NCBI GenBank assembly: GCA_036279355.1
Contig: DASUJH010000053.1
Span: 1-42,404 of the forward strand
DNA: 42,404 nt
Direction: 5' to 3'
Source of the DNA: Gemmatimonadales bacterium
GTDB taxonomy: Bacteria; Gemmatimonadota; Gemmatimonadetes; Gemmatimonadales; GWC2-71-9
The position numbers and the translations under genes were made by a program. Positions 7,936 to 15,226 of this stretch are shown here, piece by piece. The notes under the pieces are model-generated. The model was not told where the DNA came from. It ran no database searches and worked only from the letters and a program-made list of their open reading frames with translations. The stretch's first letter is position 1. The number at the start of each line of letters is the position of its first letter.

Positions 7936-8526
7936 TTACCGAGTGAGCTCGGCGCGGCGGAAGCAGTCCACCGTATGGTCGTTCACCATGCCCACGGCCT
8001 GCATGAACGCGTAGCAGATGGTCGAGCCCACGAAGCGGAATCCGCGGCGGCGGAGGTCGGCGCTCAGCGCATCGGACTCGGGCGTGCGCGCGGGCACGTC
8101 CCCGGACCGGCGGCGCGCGTTCACCCGCGGCGCTCCGCCCACGAATGGCCAGAGATAGCGGTCGAACGAACCGAATTCCCGCTGCACCTCGAGAAAGGCG
8201 CGGGCATTGCCGACCGCGCTCCCGATCTTCTGCCGGTGGCGCACGATCCCCGCATCGAGCACGAGCCGCTCGATCCGCGCCGGCGTGAACCGCGCCACGC
8301 GGGCCGGATCGAACCCGGCGAACGCGCGGCGGTAGTTCTCCCGCTTCCTGAGAATGGTGGACCAGCTGAGGCCAGCCTGCGCGCCTTCCAGCAGAATGAA
8401 CTCGAACAGCACGCCGTCATCGTGCACCGGGACGCCCCACTCGGCGTCGTGGTACGCCACGTCGAGCGGCGTGCGCGCCCAGGCGCAGCGGACGGCGGGT
8501 GCGCCGGGGGCCGCAGGCGCGCCTAT
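7936..8526 (-). CDS. tag: DNA-3-methyladenine glycosylase I
   Basis: The family core begins at RCAWARTPLDVAYHDAEWGV and runs through LFEFILLEGAQAGLSW and TILRKRENYRRAFAGFD to VGMVNDHTVDCF. The zinc site (Cys of RCAW, His of YHDAEW, His and Cys of DHTVDC) is intact. The enzyme excises 3-methyladenine from alkylated DNA. The start is odd: there is no ATG, GTG or TTG near the family N-terminus. An ATA at 8526 overlaps the upstream TAG (ATAG) behind a purine-rich GGAGGGG. The nearest ordinary starts are GTG at 8655 or 8661, which would lie 130 nt inside the preceding gene. I give the ATA-based extent; the true start is uncertain, the identity is not. Confidence 0.92.
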   Translation of the reverse strand: MGAPAAPGAPAVRCAWARTPLDVAYHDAEWGVPVHDDGVLFEFILLEGAQAGLSWSTILRKRENYRRAFAGFDPARVARFTPARIERLVLDAGIVRHRQKIGSAVGNARAFLEVQREFGSFDRYLWPFVGGAPRVNARRRSGDVPARTPESDALSADLRRRGFRFVGSTICYAFMQAVGMVNDHTVDCFRRAELTR

Positions 8527-9812
8527 GACCCCTCCACCGCGACCCAGATTTCCACCCGGCCATCGGCCGAGTACAGCTCGAAGTCGGACGTGTAGACGCG
8601 GTGCGGGCCCTCGGGCCGCGAGCCGTCCGGCGGCGAGAAGAAATTCCAGATCCACCGCCACCCGGAAACGACCGCGCCCGGCCGCGGCCCCCTGCACGGA
8701 AAGACGAGGTGCGTGCCCGCCCTGAGCTCCGCGTCTTCGAGCTTGCTGCTCAACCGGCGGCGCGGCGTCACCTCCCGCCCGATGAGCAGCCGGTATGGCC
8801 CGGACGCGTCGGTGCGGTAGTCGGTGTACACCGCGAGCACCGGCCCGCGCGCGGCCATGCGCTCGAGCCGCATGGTCCAGTCTTCGGCGGCAAACCGGCG
8901 CCAGAGCTCGGGAATCCGCGCCTGCTTCGGATTCATCTCCGCGGCGTTCGACGTCCGGACCGCGATGCCGGCGATGCGCGCCGGCGCCTCCCGGCGCTCG
9001 AGCCGCGGCTTGGGCAGCGTAACTCGCGCGGCCTTGAGATGGGCCAGTGCTGCGGCGGCGACGAACCCGCGCACGAGCGGCGGCAGGACGCCGTCGAGTG
9101 CCGCGCGCTCGGGCTGAAAGAGCGTCGCGACGTAGAACGGGTGCACCGACGCGGGCAGCTCGACCACACGCACGTCGCCCTCGTCGTCGTATCCCGCGCA
9201 ATGCAGCCCCTGCGCTCTGAAGCGCTTGGCGTACATCGGATTCAGGCCGTACCGGCAGTGGTAGGGCTCTTCGATCATGCCGGCGCGATAGAGCCGGCCG
9301 ATCCGCGAATCGGGCGTGAGGTGGATCGTTTCGACCTTGTCGAGTAGCGCACACTCGAGCGGTCCGATCACCGGGTCGGGGCCGTACGGATCCAGCTCGG
9401 CGTGCGCCGCGTCGCGCACGCTCCACTCCAGCTCGGCGTATTCCACGATGGCGTGCTGGAAGCCGCCGCAGGTGCCAAGGAAGGGCTTGCGGTACTCGCG
9501 GGCGTAGCGGGCGGCGTTGAGCGCGGCGCCGGTGTCCGCGTAGGGGCTTCCGGGCACGAGCCAGACGGCGTCATATGCGGCGAGCGGATGCCGCGCCGCC
9601 GGCAGGTGCCGGTCGCCGAGAGCCTCGGCGAGCGCGCGGGTGTGCACCCAGTCGGCCGCAACCGGGCAGCCGAGGTCCGCCGCCGCGAGTGCAATGGCCC
9701 TCGGGATCGCGTGGTGCGCCGCGACCGATCTGCTGTAGTCGCCGACGAGCGCGATCCGTACCGCGCCGGGCTCGGCCGGTGTGGCGGGCACCCCGTTCGC
9801 TATGGCGATCAC
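8523..9812 (-). CDS. CTP synthase C-terminal-related GATase domain fused to a GyrI-like effector-binding domain
   Basis: 429 aa, one uninterrupted frame. Residues 18-260 are a class I glutamine-amidotransferase-like domain of the 'CTP synthase C-terminal region-related (seleno)protein' family: VGDYSRSVAAHHAIP, GSPYAD, nucleophile Cys115 in GTCGGFQHAIVEYA, and HPFYVATLFQPE. In true GATases the last motif is FHPE; here the catalytic His is Gln, so ordinary glutaminase chemistry is doubtful. Residues about 279-428 (AGIAVRTSNAAEMNP, PELWRRFAAEDW, YTDYRTDASGPYRLL, VEIWVAVE) match the integron-type/GyrI-like small-molecule-binding fold. The GTG start at 9812 overlaps the ABM stop (GTGA). Its role is unknown; binding or sensing of an aromatic or nucleotide ligand is a guess. 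Confidence 0.85.
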   Translation of the reverse strand: MIAIANGVPATPAEPGAVRIALVGDYSRSVAAHHAIPRAIALAAADLGCPVAADWVHTRALAEALGDRHLPAARHPLAAYDAVWLVPGSPYADTGAALNAARYAREYRKPFLGTCGGFQHAIVEYAELEWSVRDAAHAELDPYGPDPVIGPLECALLDKVETIHLTPDSRIGRLYRAGMIEEPYHCRYGLNPMYAKRFRAQGLHCAGYDDEGDVRVVELPASVHPFYVATLFQPERAALDGVLPPLVRGFVAAAALAHLKAARVTLPKPRLERREAPARIAGIAVRTSNAAEMNPKQARIPELWRRFAAEDWTMRLERMAARGPVLAVYTDYRTDASGPYRLLIGREVTPRRRLSSKLEDAELRAGTHLVFPCRGPRPGAVVSGWRWIWNFFSPPDGSRPEGPHRVYTSDFELYSADGRVEIWVAVEGS

Positions 9813-10138
9813 ACCGGCAGCTTCGCCGCGAGAATGTCCACCTGCTCGATGCTCGGCGCCTTCGCCAGGAGGTCGGGCGCCTGCGCCATCAGCGCGGCGG
9901 CGACTCGGCCGGCGAGGTGCGCCTTGCGTCCGCTGTCGTCGGGGAAGGTGTCGAAAATGCCGAAGGTCGAGGGCCCGAGCTTGAGGGCGTACCAGGTGAT
10001 GGTGGCCGGCTCCTGCTCGACGATGGGCAAGCCGCCCTCGAGAAACTTCGCGACGTCGTTCTCCTTGCCGGGTTTGGCTTCGAGGCGGACCAGGAGGGCA
10101 GCGCGAACTTTGGTGGCGGATTGGGTGGGGGAAGGCAT
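9809..10138 (-). CDS. Antibiotic biosynthesis monooxygenase-type (ABM) dimeric alpha-beta barrel protein
   Basis: 109 aa. RAALLVRLEAKPGKENDVAKF, then EQEPATITWYALKLGPSTFGIFDTFPDDSGRKAHL match the ABM/ferredoxin-like fold (YgiN-type). It is small and cytoplasmic, with no signal peptide. Such proteins act as quinone monooxygenases, heme-degrading enzymes or ligand-binding dimers. Its stop overlaps the start of the GATase-GyrI fusion by 4 nt, which suggests a linked dose. ATG at 10138, followed directly by a Pro-Ser-rich start. Confidence 0.85.
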   Translation of the reverse strand: MPSPTQSATKVRAALLVRLEAKPGKENDVAKFLEGGLPIVEQEPATITWYALKLGPSTFGIFDTFPDDSGRKAHLAGRVAAALMAQAPDLLAKAPSIEQVDILAAKLPV

Positions 10139-10214
10139 GGGACCTCTCCAGCGTGAAACGCGTCGGTGCGATGCTGCGGATGGTACGGAAAGCTGTGCTC
10201 GGCGGCGCTTCGGG

Positions 10215-10778
10215 TCAAACCGCCCCGTGTTGAGGCTCGACCTCGCCCGCGCATGCCGCGAGCTTCCGTACCGTATTCCAGTTGCGCCCCGTGCAGATGG
10301 TGCCGAGCGTCCGGTCGATGAGCGCGGTGGTGAGGCGCGACCGTCCGGCGCCGTCGGGGTAGGTGACGTAGAGGTGCCGGCCGCCGGCACGAACGACTTC
10401 CCGGCCGACGATGGCGCCTTGCAGCGCCTTCACGCGCGCCGCGTCCGGTGCGTCGCGCAGGCACATGACGATGAGGTGGCCGGGGTCGCGCTCGGCCTCG
10501 GCCCGGAGGGGATTGCCGGCAATGATGTCTCGCCACTCGGGCGCGCTGCGCAGGAAGAAGGTCGTGCTGAGGCCGAGCCGCGCCTCGGCTTCCTGCTCGA
10601 GCCGGCGTTCGAGCCGGGCGGCGGCGCCGTTGCCGCGGAAGACGAGGTTGCCGCTCTGGAGCAGCGAGCGGACGTCGCTGCACCCGAGATCGGCCGCGAG
10701 CGCGCGCAGATCGGCCATGGCGACCGGCTTCTTGCCGCCCACGTTGACGCCGCGGAGCAGCGCGACCCAGGTGGTCAG
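10215..10778 (-). CDS. DUF1697 family protein
   Basis: 187 aa if the start is CTG at 10778. The family N-terminus (VALLRGVNVGGKKPVAMADL) lies partly upstream of the first ordinary start codon (GTG at 10742), which would cut off ALLRGVN. A CTG at 10778 sits in a CTGA overlap with the DUF1330 stop, with GGAAGG 6 nt upstream, and gives Leu/Met-Thr-Thr-Trp before that motif. Later motifs (QSGNLVFRG, FFLRSAPEWRDIIAGNP, CTGRNWNTVRKLA) confirm the DUF1697 family, whose function is unknown. The start choice is inference from homology plus overlap. Confidence 0.85.
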   Translation of the reverse strand: MTTWVALLRGVNVGGKKPVAMADLRALAADLGCSDVRSLLQSGNLVFRGNGAAARLERRLEQEAEARLGLSTTFFLRSAPEWRDIIAGNPLRAEAERDPGHLIVMCLRDAPDAARVKALQGAIVGREVVRAGGRHLYVTYPDGAGRSRLTTALIDRTLGTICTGRNWNTVRKLAACAGEVEPQHGAV

Positions 10779-11068
10779 GGCACGCCTTCCACGATGCGCA
10801 CGTCGCGCTCGACGGCGCCGTAGAGCGTGACGAGCGCGCGCTGGTAGGCGGGGCTCTCGTACGTGGCGACCGCGCGCTCGACGCTCTCGAACTCGATCAC
10901 GACCGTCCGCTCGTTCACGCCCTCCTCGAATGCGCGGGCGGCGTTGTTCCGCACCAGGAAGCGGCCGCCGCCGGCCTCGATCGCGGGGCCGGCAAGCTTG
11001 GCGTATTCGGTGAGCGCGGTGAGATCGTGTACGGCGCGGTATGCGGTGATCCAGTAACCTTTTGACAC
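10775..11068 (-). CDS. DUF1330 domain protein
   Basis: 97 aa, beginning at GTG 11068 (SKGYWITAYRAVHD). The core (YAKLAGPAIEAGGGRFLVRN, TVVIEFESVERAVATYESPAYQ) is the DUF1330 dimeric alpha/beta barrel, related to ABM proteins. The function is not established for the family. It is followed by DUF1697 through a CTGA overlap and preceded by a VOC gene 73 nt upstream. Three small ligand-binding folds (VOC, DUF1330, ABM) sit together in this transcript. Confidence 0.88.
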   Translation of the reverse strand: MSKGYWITAYRAVHDLTALTEYAKLAGPAIEAGGGRFLVRNNAARAFEEGVNERTVVIEFESVERAVATYESPAYQRALVTLYGAVERDVRIVEGVP

Positions 11069-11141
11069 GGTTGAGCTGCTCTCGTTGGGCGGAAGTCCAA
11101 TATAGAAGAGGAAGGCGCGTCGCAAGCCGCCTCGAGCGCGG

Positions 11142-11525
11142 CTACCGCCGTCCCGGTTCGAACAGCTCGATGGGATTGCCCGCCGGGTCCTCCAGCAGGA
11201 TCTGTTTCCCGCCGATCCCGGTGACGATGTCGTTCCGGAACCGGGCGCCATTCCGGCGCAGCTCGGCCACGGCGGCCGCGAGATCGTCCACCTCGAGTTG
11301 GATGCGGTTCCAGCCGCCGGGCTCCGGCTTGCGTCCGTCCGGCATGGCCTGCGCGCCCCCGCCGGCGCCTATGGGCGCGCTGAGCAGGAGGCGCAGGTCG
11401 CCGCGGGAGAGCATCGCGAAGGCGGGCGCGGGATGCATATCGACGGCGAAATTCAGATGACGGGTATAGAACGCGATGGCCGCGTCGACGTCGTCAACGA
11501 TGTAGCGGACGCTCACGGTCGCCAT
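11142..11525 (-). CDS. VOC (glyoxalase/bleomycin-resistance fold) family protein
   Basis: 127 aa. VRYIVDDVDAAIAFYTRHLNF at the start and GKQILLEDPAGNPIELFEP at the end are the paired beta-alpha-beta-beta-beta motifs of the vicinal oxygen chelate superfamily. The second module begins WNRIQLEVDDLAAAVAEL. The C-terminal Glu (NPIELFEP) is the usual metal ligand. The substrate cannot be inferred. ATG at 11525; next upstream is a 129-aa hypothetical gene 19 nt away. Confidence 0.9.
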   Translation of the reverse strand: MATVSVRYIVDDVDAAIAFYTRHLNFAVDMHPAPAFAMLSRGDLRLLLSAPIGAGGGAQAMPDGRKPEPGGWNRIQLEVDDLAAAVAELRRNGARFRNDIVTGIGGKQILLEDPAGNPIELFEPGRR

Positions 11526-11544
11526 GCGGAGATACCTCGAATGC

Positions 11545-11934
11545 TTACCCGCGCGCCGGAGGTACCAGCGCGGCCAGGCGCTCGCTCAGGCCCCGGAGCG
11601 CGGCGGAAAGCTCGCCATCGGATCCGAGCTCTGCCGCGCGGCGCACCGCGGTCACATCCGCCTGGGTGAACCCGAACGGCTGCGCCGCGAGGGCAAAAGC
11701 GGCGAGCACCGGCCGCGCGGGCGGCGGCACCAGGACGCGGTCGTGCGCGCGACTCATCACGATCACGCACTCCGTGTCGCTGATGCCGAGCTTCGCTACG
11801 TACTCGGTGGTGTCGTCCTGGCGGGCGCCGTCCGCCCGACCGCGTGCCCATGCGTCGACCACCCGCGCCTGCTGCCGGTAATCGCGCGCGTCCCACTGCT
11901 CCGGCGTGAGCGCCGGCGTAACGGCATCCGCCAT
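11545..11934 (-). CDS. Conserved hypothetical protein
   Basis: 129 aa, no family recognised. It is soluble, with an Asp/Arg-rich N-terminal half (PEQWDARDYRQQARVVDAW), a central VAKLGISDTECVIVMSR stretch and an Ala-rich C-terminal helix region. There is no signal peptide and no Cys-His site. It starts at ATG 11934, ten nt after the stop of the basic DUF6496-like gene, so it belongs to the same transcript. Codon use looks like its neighbours. Confidence 0.7.
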   Translation of the reverse strand: MADAVTPALTPEQWDARDYRQQARVVDAWARGRADGARQDDTTEYVAKLGISDTECVIVMSRAHDRVLVPPPARPVLAAFALAAQPFGFTQADVTAVRRAAELGSDGELSAALRGLSERLAALVPPARG

Positions 11935-11944
11935 GGCCGAGCCA

Positions 11945-12208
11945 CTACTTCTTGCTGCTTGACCGCGAGCGCCGCCGCGATGCGCTCCCCTTGGGCGCGG
12001 GCGGCACCTTGTCGCCCTCCTTGCGCGCTTCGGAGAGTCCGATCGCGATCGCCTGCCTGCGGCTCTTCACCTTGCCGCCGTGTCCCGACTTGCCGCGGCG
12101 CAGCGTGCCGTGCTTCCGCTTGCGCATTGCGCGCTCGACGCTCTTCTGCGCCTTGGGGCCGTACTTGCGGCCGCTCGACTTTCGGCTGGATGAACTCCTG
12201 GTCGCCAT
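11945..12208 (-). CDS. Small basic DUF6496-like protein
   Basis: 87 aa, extremely basic and Ser/Lys/Arg-rich. The middle (VKSRRQAIAIGLSEARKEG) matches the RQAIAIGLSEARRxG motif of DUF6496 and related KGKG-type small proteins; both ends are Ser-Arg-Lys tails. Such proteins may bind nucleic acid, but their function is not known. ATG at 12208 is preferred over an in-frame start 11 codons upstream because it begins the low-complexity ATRSSSSRK typical of the family. Confidence 0.82.
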   Translation of the reverse strand: MATRSSSSRKSSGRKYGPKAQKSVERAMRKRKHGTLRRGKSGHGGKVKSRRQAIAIGLSEARKEGDKVPPAPKGSASRRRSRSSSKK

Positions 12209-12290
12209 GGGTGCCTCCGGGTCGCGACTGTGGAGCTCCAATTTCCGGCCGGGGGCCGCGCGCGGGCCGTGATCCGCCGCACCAGCGCGT

Positions 12291-13289
12291 TCACACGCAT
12301 TGGAATCGCTCGACCACCGCGCTCCCCTCCGACGCGTGGCTGCGCCCGGGCGTCGGGCTCCCGCCGACGACGTACACGGCGTCGCGAAAGACCACCGCGC
12401 GCGCGAAGTCGCGCGCCGTCGGCATGTCGGGCAGCCGCTGCCACGCGCTTTCGCCCGGTCCGAGCCGCAGGACGTCCGCGAGGGTGGTGGCGCGAGCCTG
12501 CGATTCGCCGCCGAACAGATACATGGCGCCGCAGTACACCACCGCGCCTGCCGTGCCGCGCGGCTCGATCTCGGGCCCGGCGGACCACCGGTCCGCCGCG
12601 GGATCGTATATGTCCACCGCGCCGAAGTCTCCCGGACCGCTCCGGCCCCCGATGGCGTAGAGCTTTCCCTCCGACACGGCTGCCGCGGGACTTCCCTCAG
12701 CGCGCGGCAGCGGCGCGAGCGCCGTCCAGCGATCCTGCGCCGGGTCGTAGACGTCGTGGTCGGCGATGGTCGAGCGCGAATTGCCCCCGCCGATCACGTG
12801 AATCCTGCCGTCCCATGCGACTGCCGCGTGGCCGCCGCGTGGTGCCGGCAGCGGCGCGGCCTCGCTCCAGGTTCGGCCCTGCGTGTCATAGACGTACACG
12901 CGATCGGAGGGCACGTTCGTCGTGGTGTTGAACCCGCCGATCACGTAGATGCGCCGGCCGAGGACGGCCGCCGCCGGCGCGTTGAGGCCCGGCCCCGGGA
13001 GCGTCGACTCGACGGACCAGGTGCGGCCGTCGAACCGCTCGATCGCCAGCACGGGCGCCCCGCCCGCCCCGGTGCCCGCGAGCGCGTAGATCGCCTCGCC
13101 CGTGCTCACGACCGCATGCGCCGCCCGCGCGTAGCGCATCGGCGGCTCGGTGTGCCAGGTACCGCCCGGCGGAGCGGCCCGGGTCGCTACTTGCGGCGGC
13201 GGCGGCGGCGCCGGCGCGCGAGAGCAGGCCGCGGAGCCGGCTACGAGAAAGGCGGCCGCACCGGCGTGCCGCACGTGGATGCGCATCAT
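12291..13289 (-). CDS. Kelch-repeat lipoprotein
   Basis: 332 aa. The N-terminus has a hydrophobic stretch ending GSAACSR, a probable lipobox (the -3 residue is not ideal), followed by a Pro-rich linker. Five or more kelch blades follow, each with a GG doublet and a later Trp: YVIGGFNT, HVIGGGNS, YAIGGRSG, YLFGGESQ and YVVGGSPT. It probably forms a beta-propeller on the cell envelope; the binding partner is unknown. The ATG at 13289 overlaps the stop of the small Cys-rich gene upstream (ATGA), with AGGAG immediately before it. Confidence 0.88.
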   Translation of the reverse strand: MMRIHVRHAGAAAFLVAGSAACSRAPAPPPPPQVATRAAPPGGTWHTEPPMRYARAAHAVVSTGEAIYALAGTGAGGAPVLAIERFDGRTWSVESTLPGPGLNAPAAAVLGRRIYVIGGFNTTTNVPSDRVYVYDTQGRTWSEAAPLPAPRGGHAAVAWDGRIHVIGGGNSRSTIADHDVYDPAQDRWTALAPLPRAEGSPAAAVSEGKLYAIGGRSGPGDFGAVDIYDPAADRWSAGPEIEPRGTAGAVVYCGAMYLFGGESQARATTLADVLRLGPGESAWQRLPDMPTARDFARAVVFRDAVYVVGGSPTPGRSHASEGSAVVERFQCV

Positions 13290-13564
13290 CTCCTCTCCCG
13301 CACGATTTCCCCCTCGCTCGTCATCCGGGGCCACGAGCCGCCCGCGGCGCGCCAGCGCCGGGCCAGCCGGTTGTATCGCGCGACGAACGCCTTGCGCTGG
13401 TCCCACACCCGGAAGCAGGCGCGGTGCATCGCCGCGTCGGAGAAGCGCCAGAACGGATCCGACTCGTCGGCCAGAAAGTCCGGCGTGACGAACGCGTCGT
13501 CGACGGGCCGGATGACCTCGCCGCAGAGCGCGCACCACGCGCGGCCGCTGGTGATCCTCTCCAT
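13286..13564 (-). CDS. Small putative zinc-binding protein
   Basis: 92 aa from the ATG at 13564. WCALCGEVI near the start and MHRACFRVWDQRKAF later supply three Cys and a His in a zinc-ribbon-like pattern (CxxC...HxxC). In between is FVTPDFLADESDPFWRFSD. No family name is recalled. The gene ends in an ATGA overlap with the kelch lipoprotein. The same frame is open further upstream, but those residues have no motif. Confidence 0.7.
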   Translation of the reverse strand: MERITSGRAWCALCGEVIRPVDDAFVTPDFLADESDPFWRFSDAAMHRACFRVWDQRKAFVARYNRLARRWRAAGGSWPRMTSEGEIVRERR

Positions 13565-13595
13565 CCCGCACCCGCCTGCCTCGCCGCTCCTCCGC

Positions 13596-14267
13596 TCACG
13601 GGCCCGGAACGACATCGGTGAAACTGAACCCGTCACGGGAAACCGTCTCCCCCACGCGTACCGGAAGCGCTCGGTGGAACATCGGACCGGCGAAGCAGAA
13701 GGTGTGGAACTCGCCCCGCTCGCCGCATGGGTCCACGGCGGCGGGCAGCTCCGACAGGAGCGCCGCGTCGTATTCGCGCCCCGCGAACGCGTCGGGGAGT
13801 TGCTTCGGATCCACGCAGGTGAGCACCGCGCGGAGGCCGCCCCCCAGCATCTTGCGGGCGAGCTCCGGCGTGTCGGCGGCGGAGCACCAGAGCGGGAAGA
13901 GCGGTTCGATCCCGGTCCCGGCGAGCATGCGGACGCGATACGCGCGGATGTCCTCGAGAAAGAGGTCGCCGAACGCCACGTGCGTCACGCCTGCGTCGCG
14001 CGCCCGCCCGATCACCGCGCGCATGCGCTCCTCGTACTCCGCGTTGGAGCACGGGTACGGCAGCGGCACCGACCAGAGCGGCAGCCCCGCGGCCGCCGCC
14101 TGCGCCTCCACCAGCGTGCGGCGGACGGCGTGCATCGCCACCCGGTCGGCGGACTCGTTGAACGTGGTGAGCAGGCCGGCGAGCTCCACATCGGGCTGCC
14201 GGCGGAGGACGTGCAGCGTCCACGCGCTGTCCTTGCCCGAGCTCCAGGAGAGCAGCACGCGGCGCAT
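13596..14267 (-). CDS. Dph6-like PP-loop ATPase (diphthine--ammonia ligase family)
   Basis: 223 aa. The PP-loop is at the very start (LLSWSSGKDSAWTLHVL), followed by LTTFNES and HVAFGDLFLEDIRAYR, then TPELARKMLGGGLRAVLTCVD and GERGEFHTFCFAGPMF; this order is diagnostic for the Dph6/MJ0570 family of adenine-nucleotide alpha hydrolases. In eukaryotes and archaea the enzyme amidates diphthine on EF2; bacteria lack diphthamide, so the substrate here is different. It follows the BtuF-like gene by 17 nt. An in-frame GTG two codons upstream is an alternative start. Confidence 0.9.
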   Translation of the reverse strand: MRRVLLSWSSGKDSAWTLHVLRRQPDVELAGLLTTFNESADRVAMHAVRRTLVEAQAAAAGLPLWSVPLPYPCSNAEYEERMRAVIGRARDAGVTHVAFGDLFLEDIRAYRVRMLAGTGIEPLFPLWCSAADTPELARKMLGGGLRAVLTCVDPKQLPDAFAGREYDAALLSELPAAVDPCGERGEFHTFCFAGPMFHRALPVRVGETVSRDGFSFTDVVPGP

Positions 14268-14284
14268 GGACACGCCGGCTCCGC

Positions 14285-15226
14285 TCACACGGGGCTCGCC
14301 GTCTGCGCGGCCGGCCGATTCACCCGGACGGGCGCCGGCAGCCCGGCGGGCAGCGGATGCACCTCGGGGTGCAGCGCGTGCGCCAGGATCTCGAGGCCGT
14401 CCACCAGCCGCGGACCGGGGCGGCTGAAGTAGTCGGAGCCGTTCGTCACGTACACCCGTCCCGAGCGCGCCGCCGGCAGCTCCGGCCAGCCCGGCGCCGA
14501 CCACAACGCCGGCACGTCCTCCAGCGTGCGCTCGACGCTGAACCCGCAGCAGGCAATGAATACGACCTCCGGCGCCCACGCCGTCACCTCGTCCCAGCGG
14601 AGCGTGCGCGACGGTTCGCCCTCGCGGCCGAGCCCCTCGACACCGCCCGCGAGCCGCACCAGCTCCGGGCTCCAGTGTCCGCAGGAAAACGGCGGGTCGA
14701 GCCACTCGAGCAGCGCGACGCGCGGCCGCTCCACGAGCGCGGCCGAGCGCGCGGCTACCGCCTCGACGCGCGCGGTGAGCCCCGCGACGACTTCGCCTGC
14801 CCCCCGCTCGATGCCCGCCGCACGCGCGACCTCGCGAATGGCATCGAACACCTGCCCGAGCGACTCGGGCTCCAGGTTGATCACCCGCGGCGCACCCGGC
14901 AGCGCGCACGCGGCGGCGCGCACCTCGTCCTCCGCCACCGCGCAGACGTCGCAGAGCGCCTGGGTCACGATGAGATCGGGGCGGAGGCGCTCGAGCACGG
15001 CCAGGTCGAGGGAATAGAGCGCGCGGTCCGCGCTCAGCCGCTCGCGCACCAGCCGATCGATTTCCCCGCTCGTCGCGTCGGTCGGAATCAGCGTGCGCGT
15101 GACCTTCGGCAGCCGGCGCACCGACGCGGGAAAATCGCACTCATGGGTGACACCCACCAGCTGGTCTTCGAGCCCCAGCGCGCAGATCATCTCGGTGGCG
15201 CTCGGCAGCAGGGATACGATTCTCAT
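14285..15226 (-). CDS. Cobalamin-binding protein, BtuF-like, without signal peptide
   Basis: 313 aa. RIVSLLPSATEMICALGLED is the classic BtuF/FhuD-type periplasmic-binding-domain start; LVGVTHECDFPASVRRLPKV and ALCDVCAVAEDEV are specific to the cytoplasmic-looking 'cobalamin-binding protein' branch, and a Cys-rich IACCGFSVERTLED follows. No signal peptide or lipobox precedes the domain, so it is probably cytoplasmic unless exported otherwise. The start ATG overlaps the methyltransferase stop (ATGA) and the end is 17 nt from the Dph6-like gene. No transporter genes are nearby, which argues for a salvage or sensing role rather than ABC import. Confidence 0.88.
   Translation of the reverse strand: MRIVSLLPSATEMICALGLEDQLVGVTHECDFPASVRRLPKVTRTLIPTDATSGEIDRLVRERLSADRALYSLDLAVLERLRPDLIVTQALCDVCAVAEDEVRAAACALPGAPRVINLEPESLGQVFDAIREVARAAGIERGAGEVVAGLTARVEAVAARSAALVERPRVALLEWLDPPFSCGHWSPELVRLAGGVEGLGREGEPSRTLRWDEVTAWAPEVVFIACCGFSVERTLEDVPALWSAPGWPELPAARSGRVYVTNGSDYFSRPGPRLVDGLEILAHALHPEVHPLPAGLPAPVRVNRPAAQTASPV

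Noticed and set aside
12300-14432. 710-aa plus-strand reading frame
   Set aside because: It lies antisense to the kelch, Cys-rich and Dph6-like genes, is rich in Arg, His and Gly, and shows no motif; a shadow caused by high GC.
14268-15140. Long N-terminal extension of the Dph6-like protein
   Set aside because: The PP-loop always lies at the very N-terminus of this family. The extension is an Ala/Arg/Gly shadow of the BtuF-like gene.
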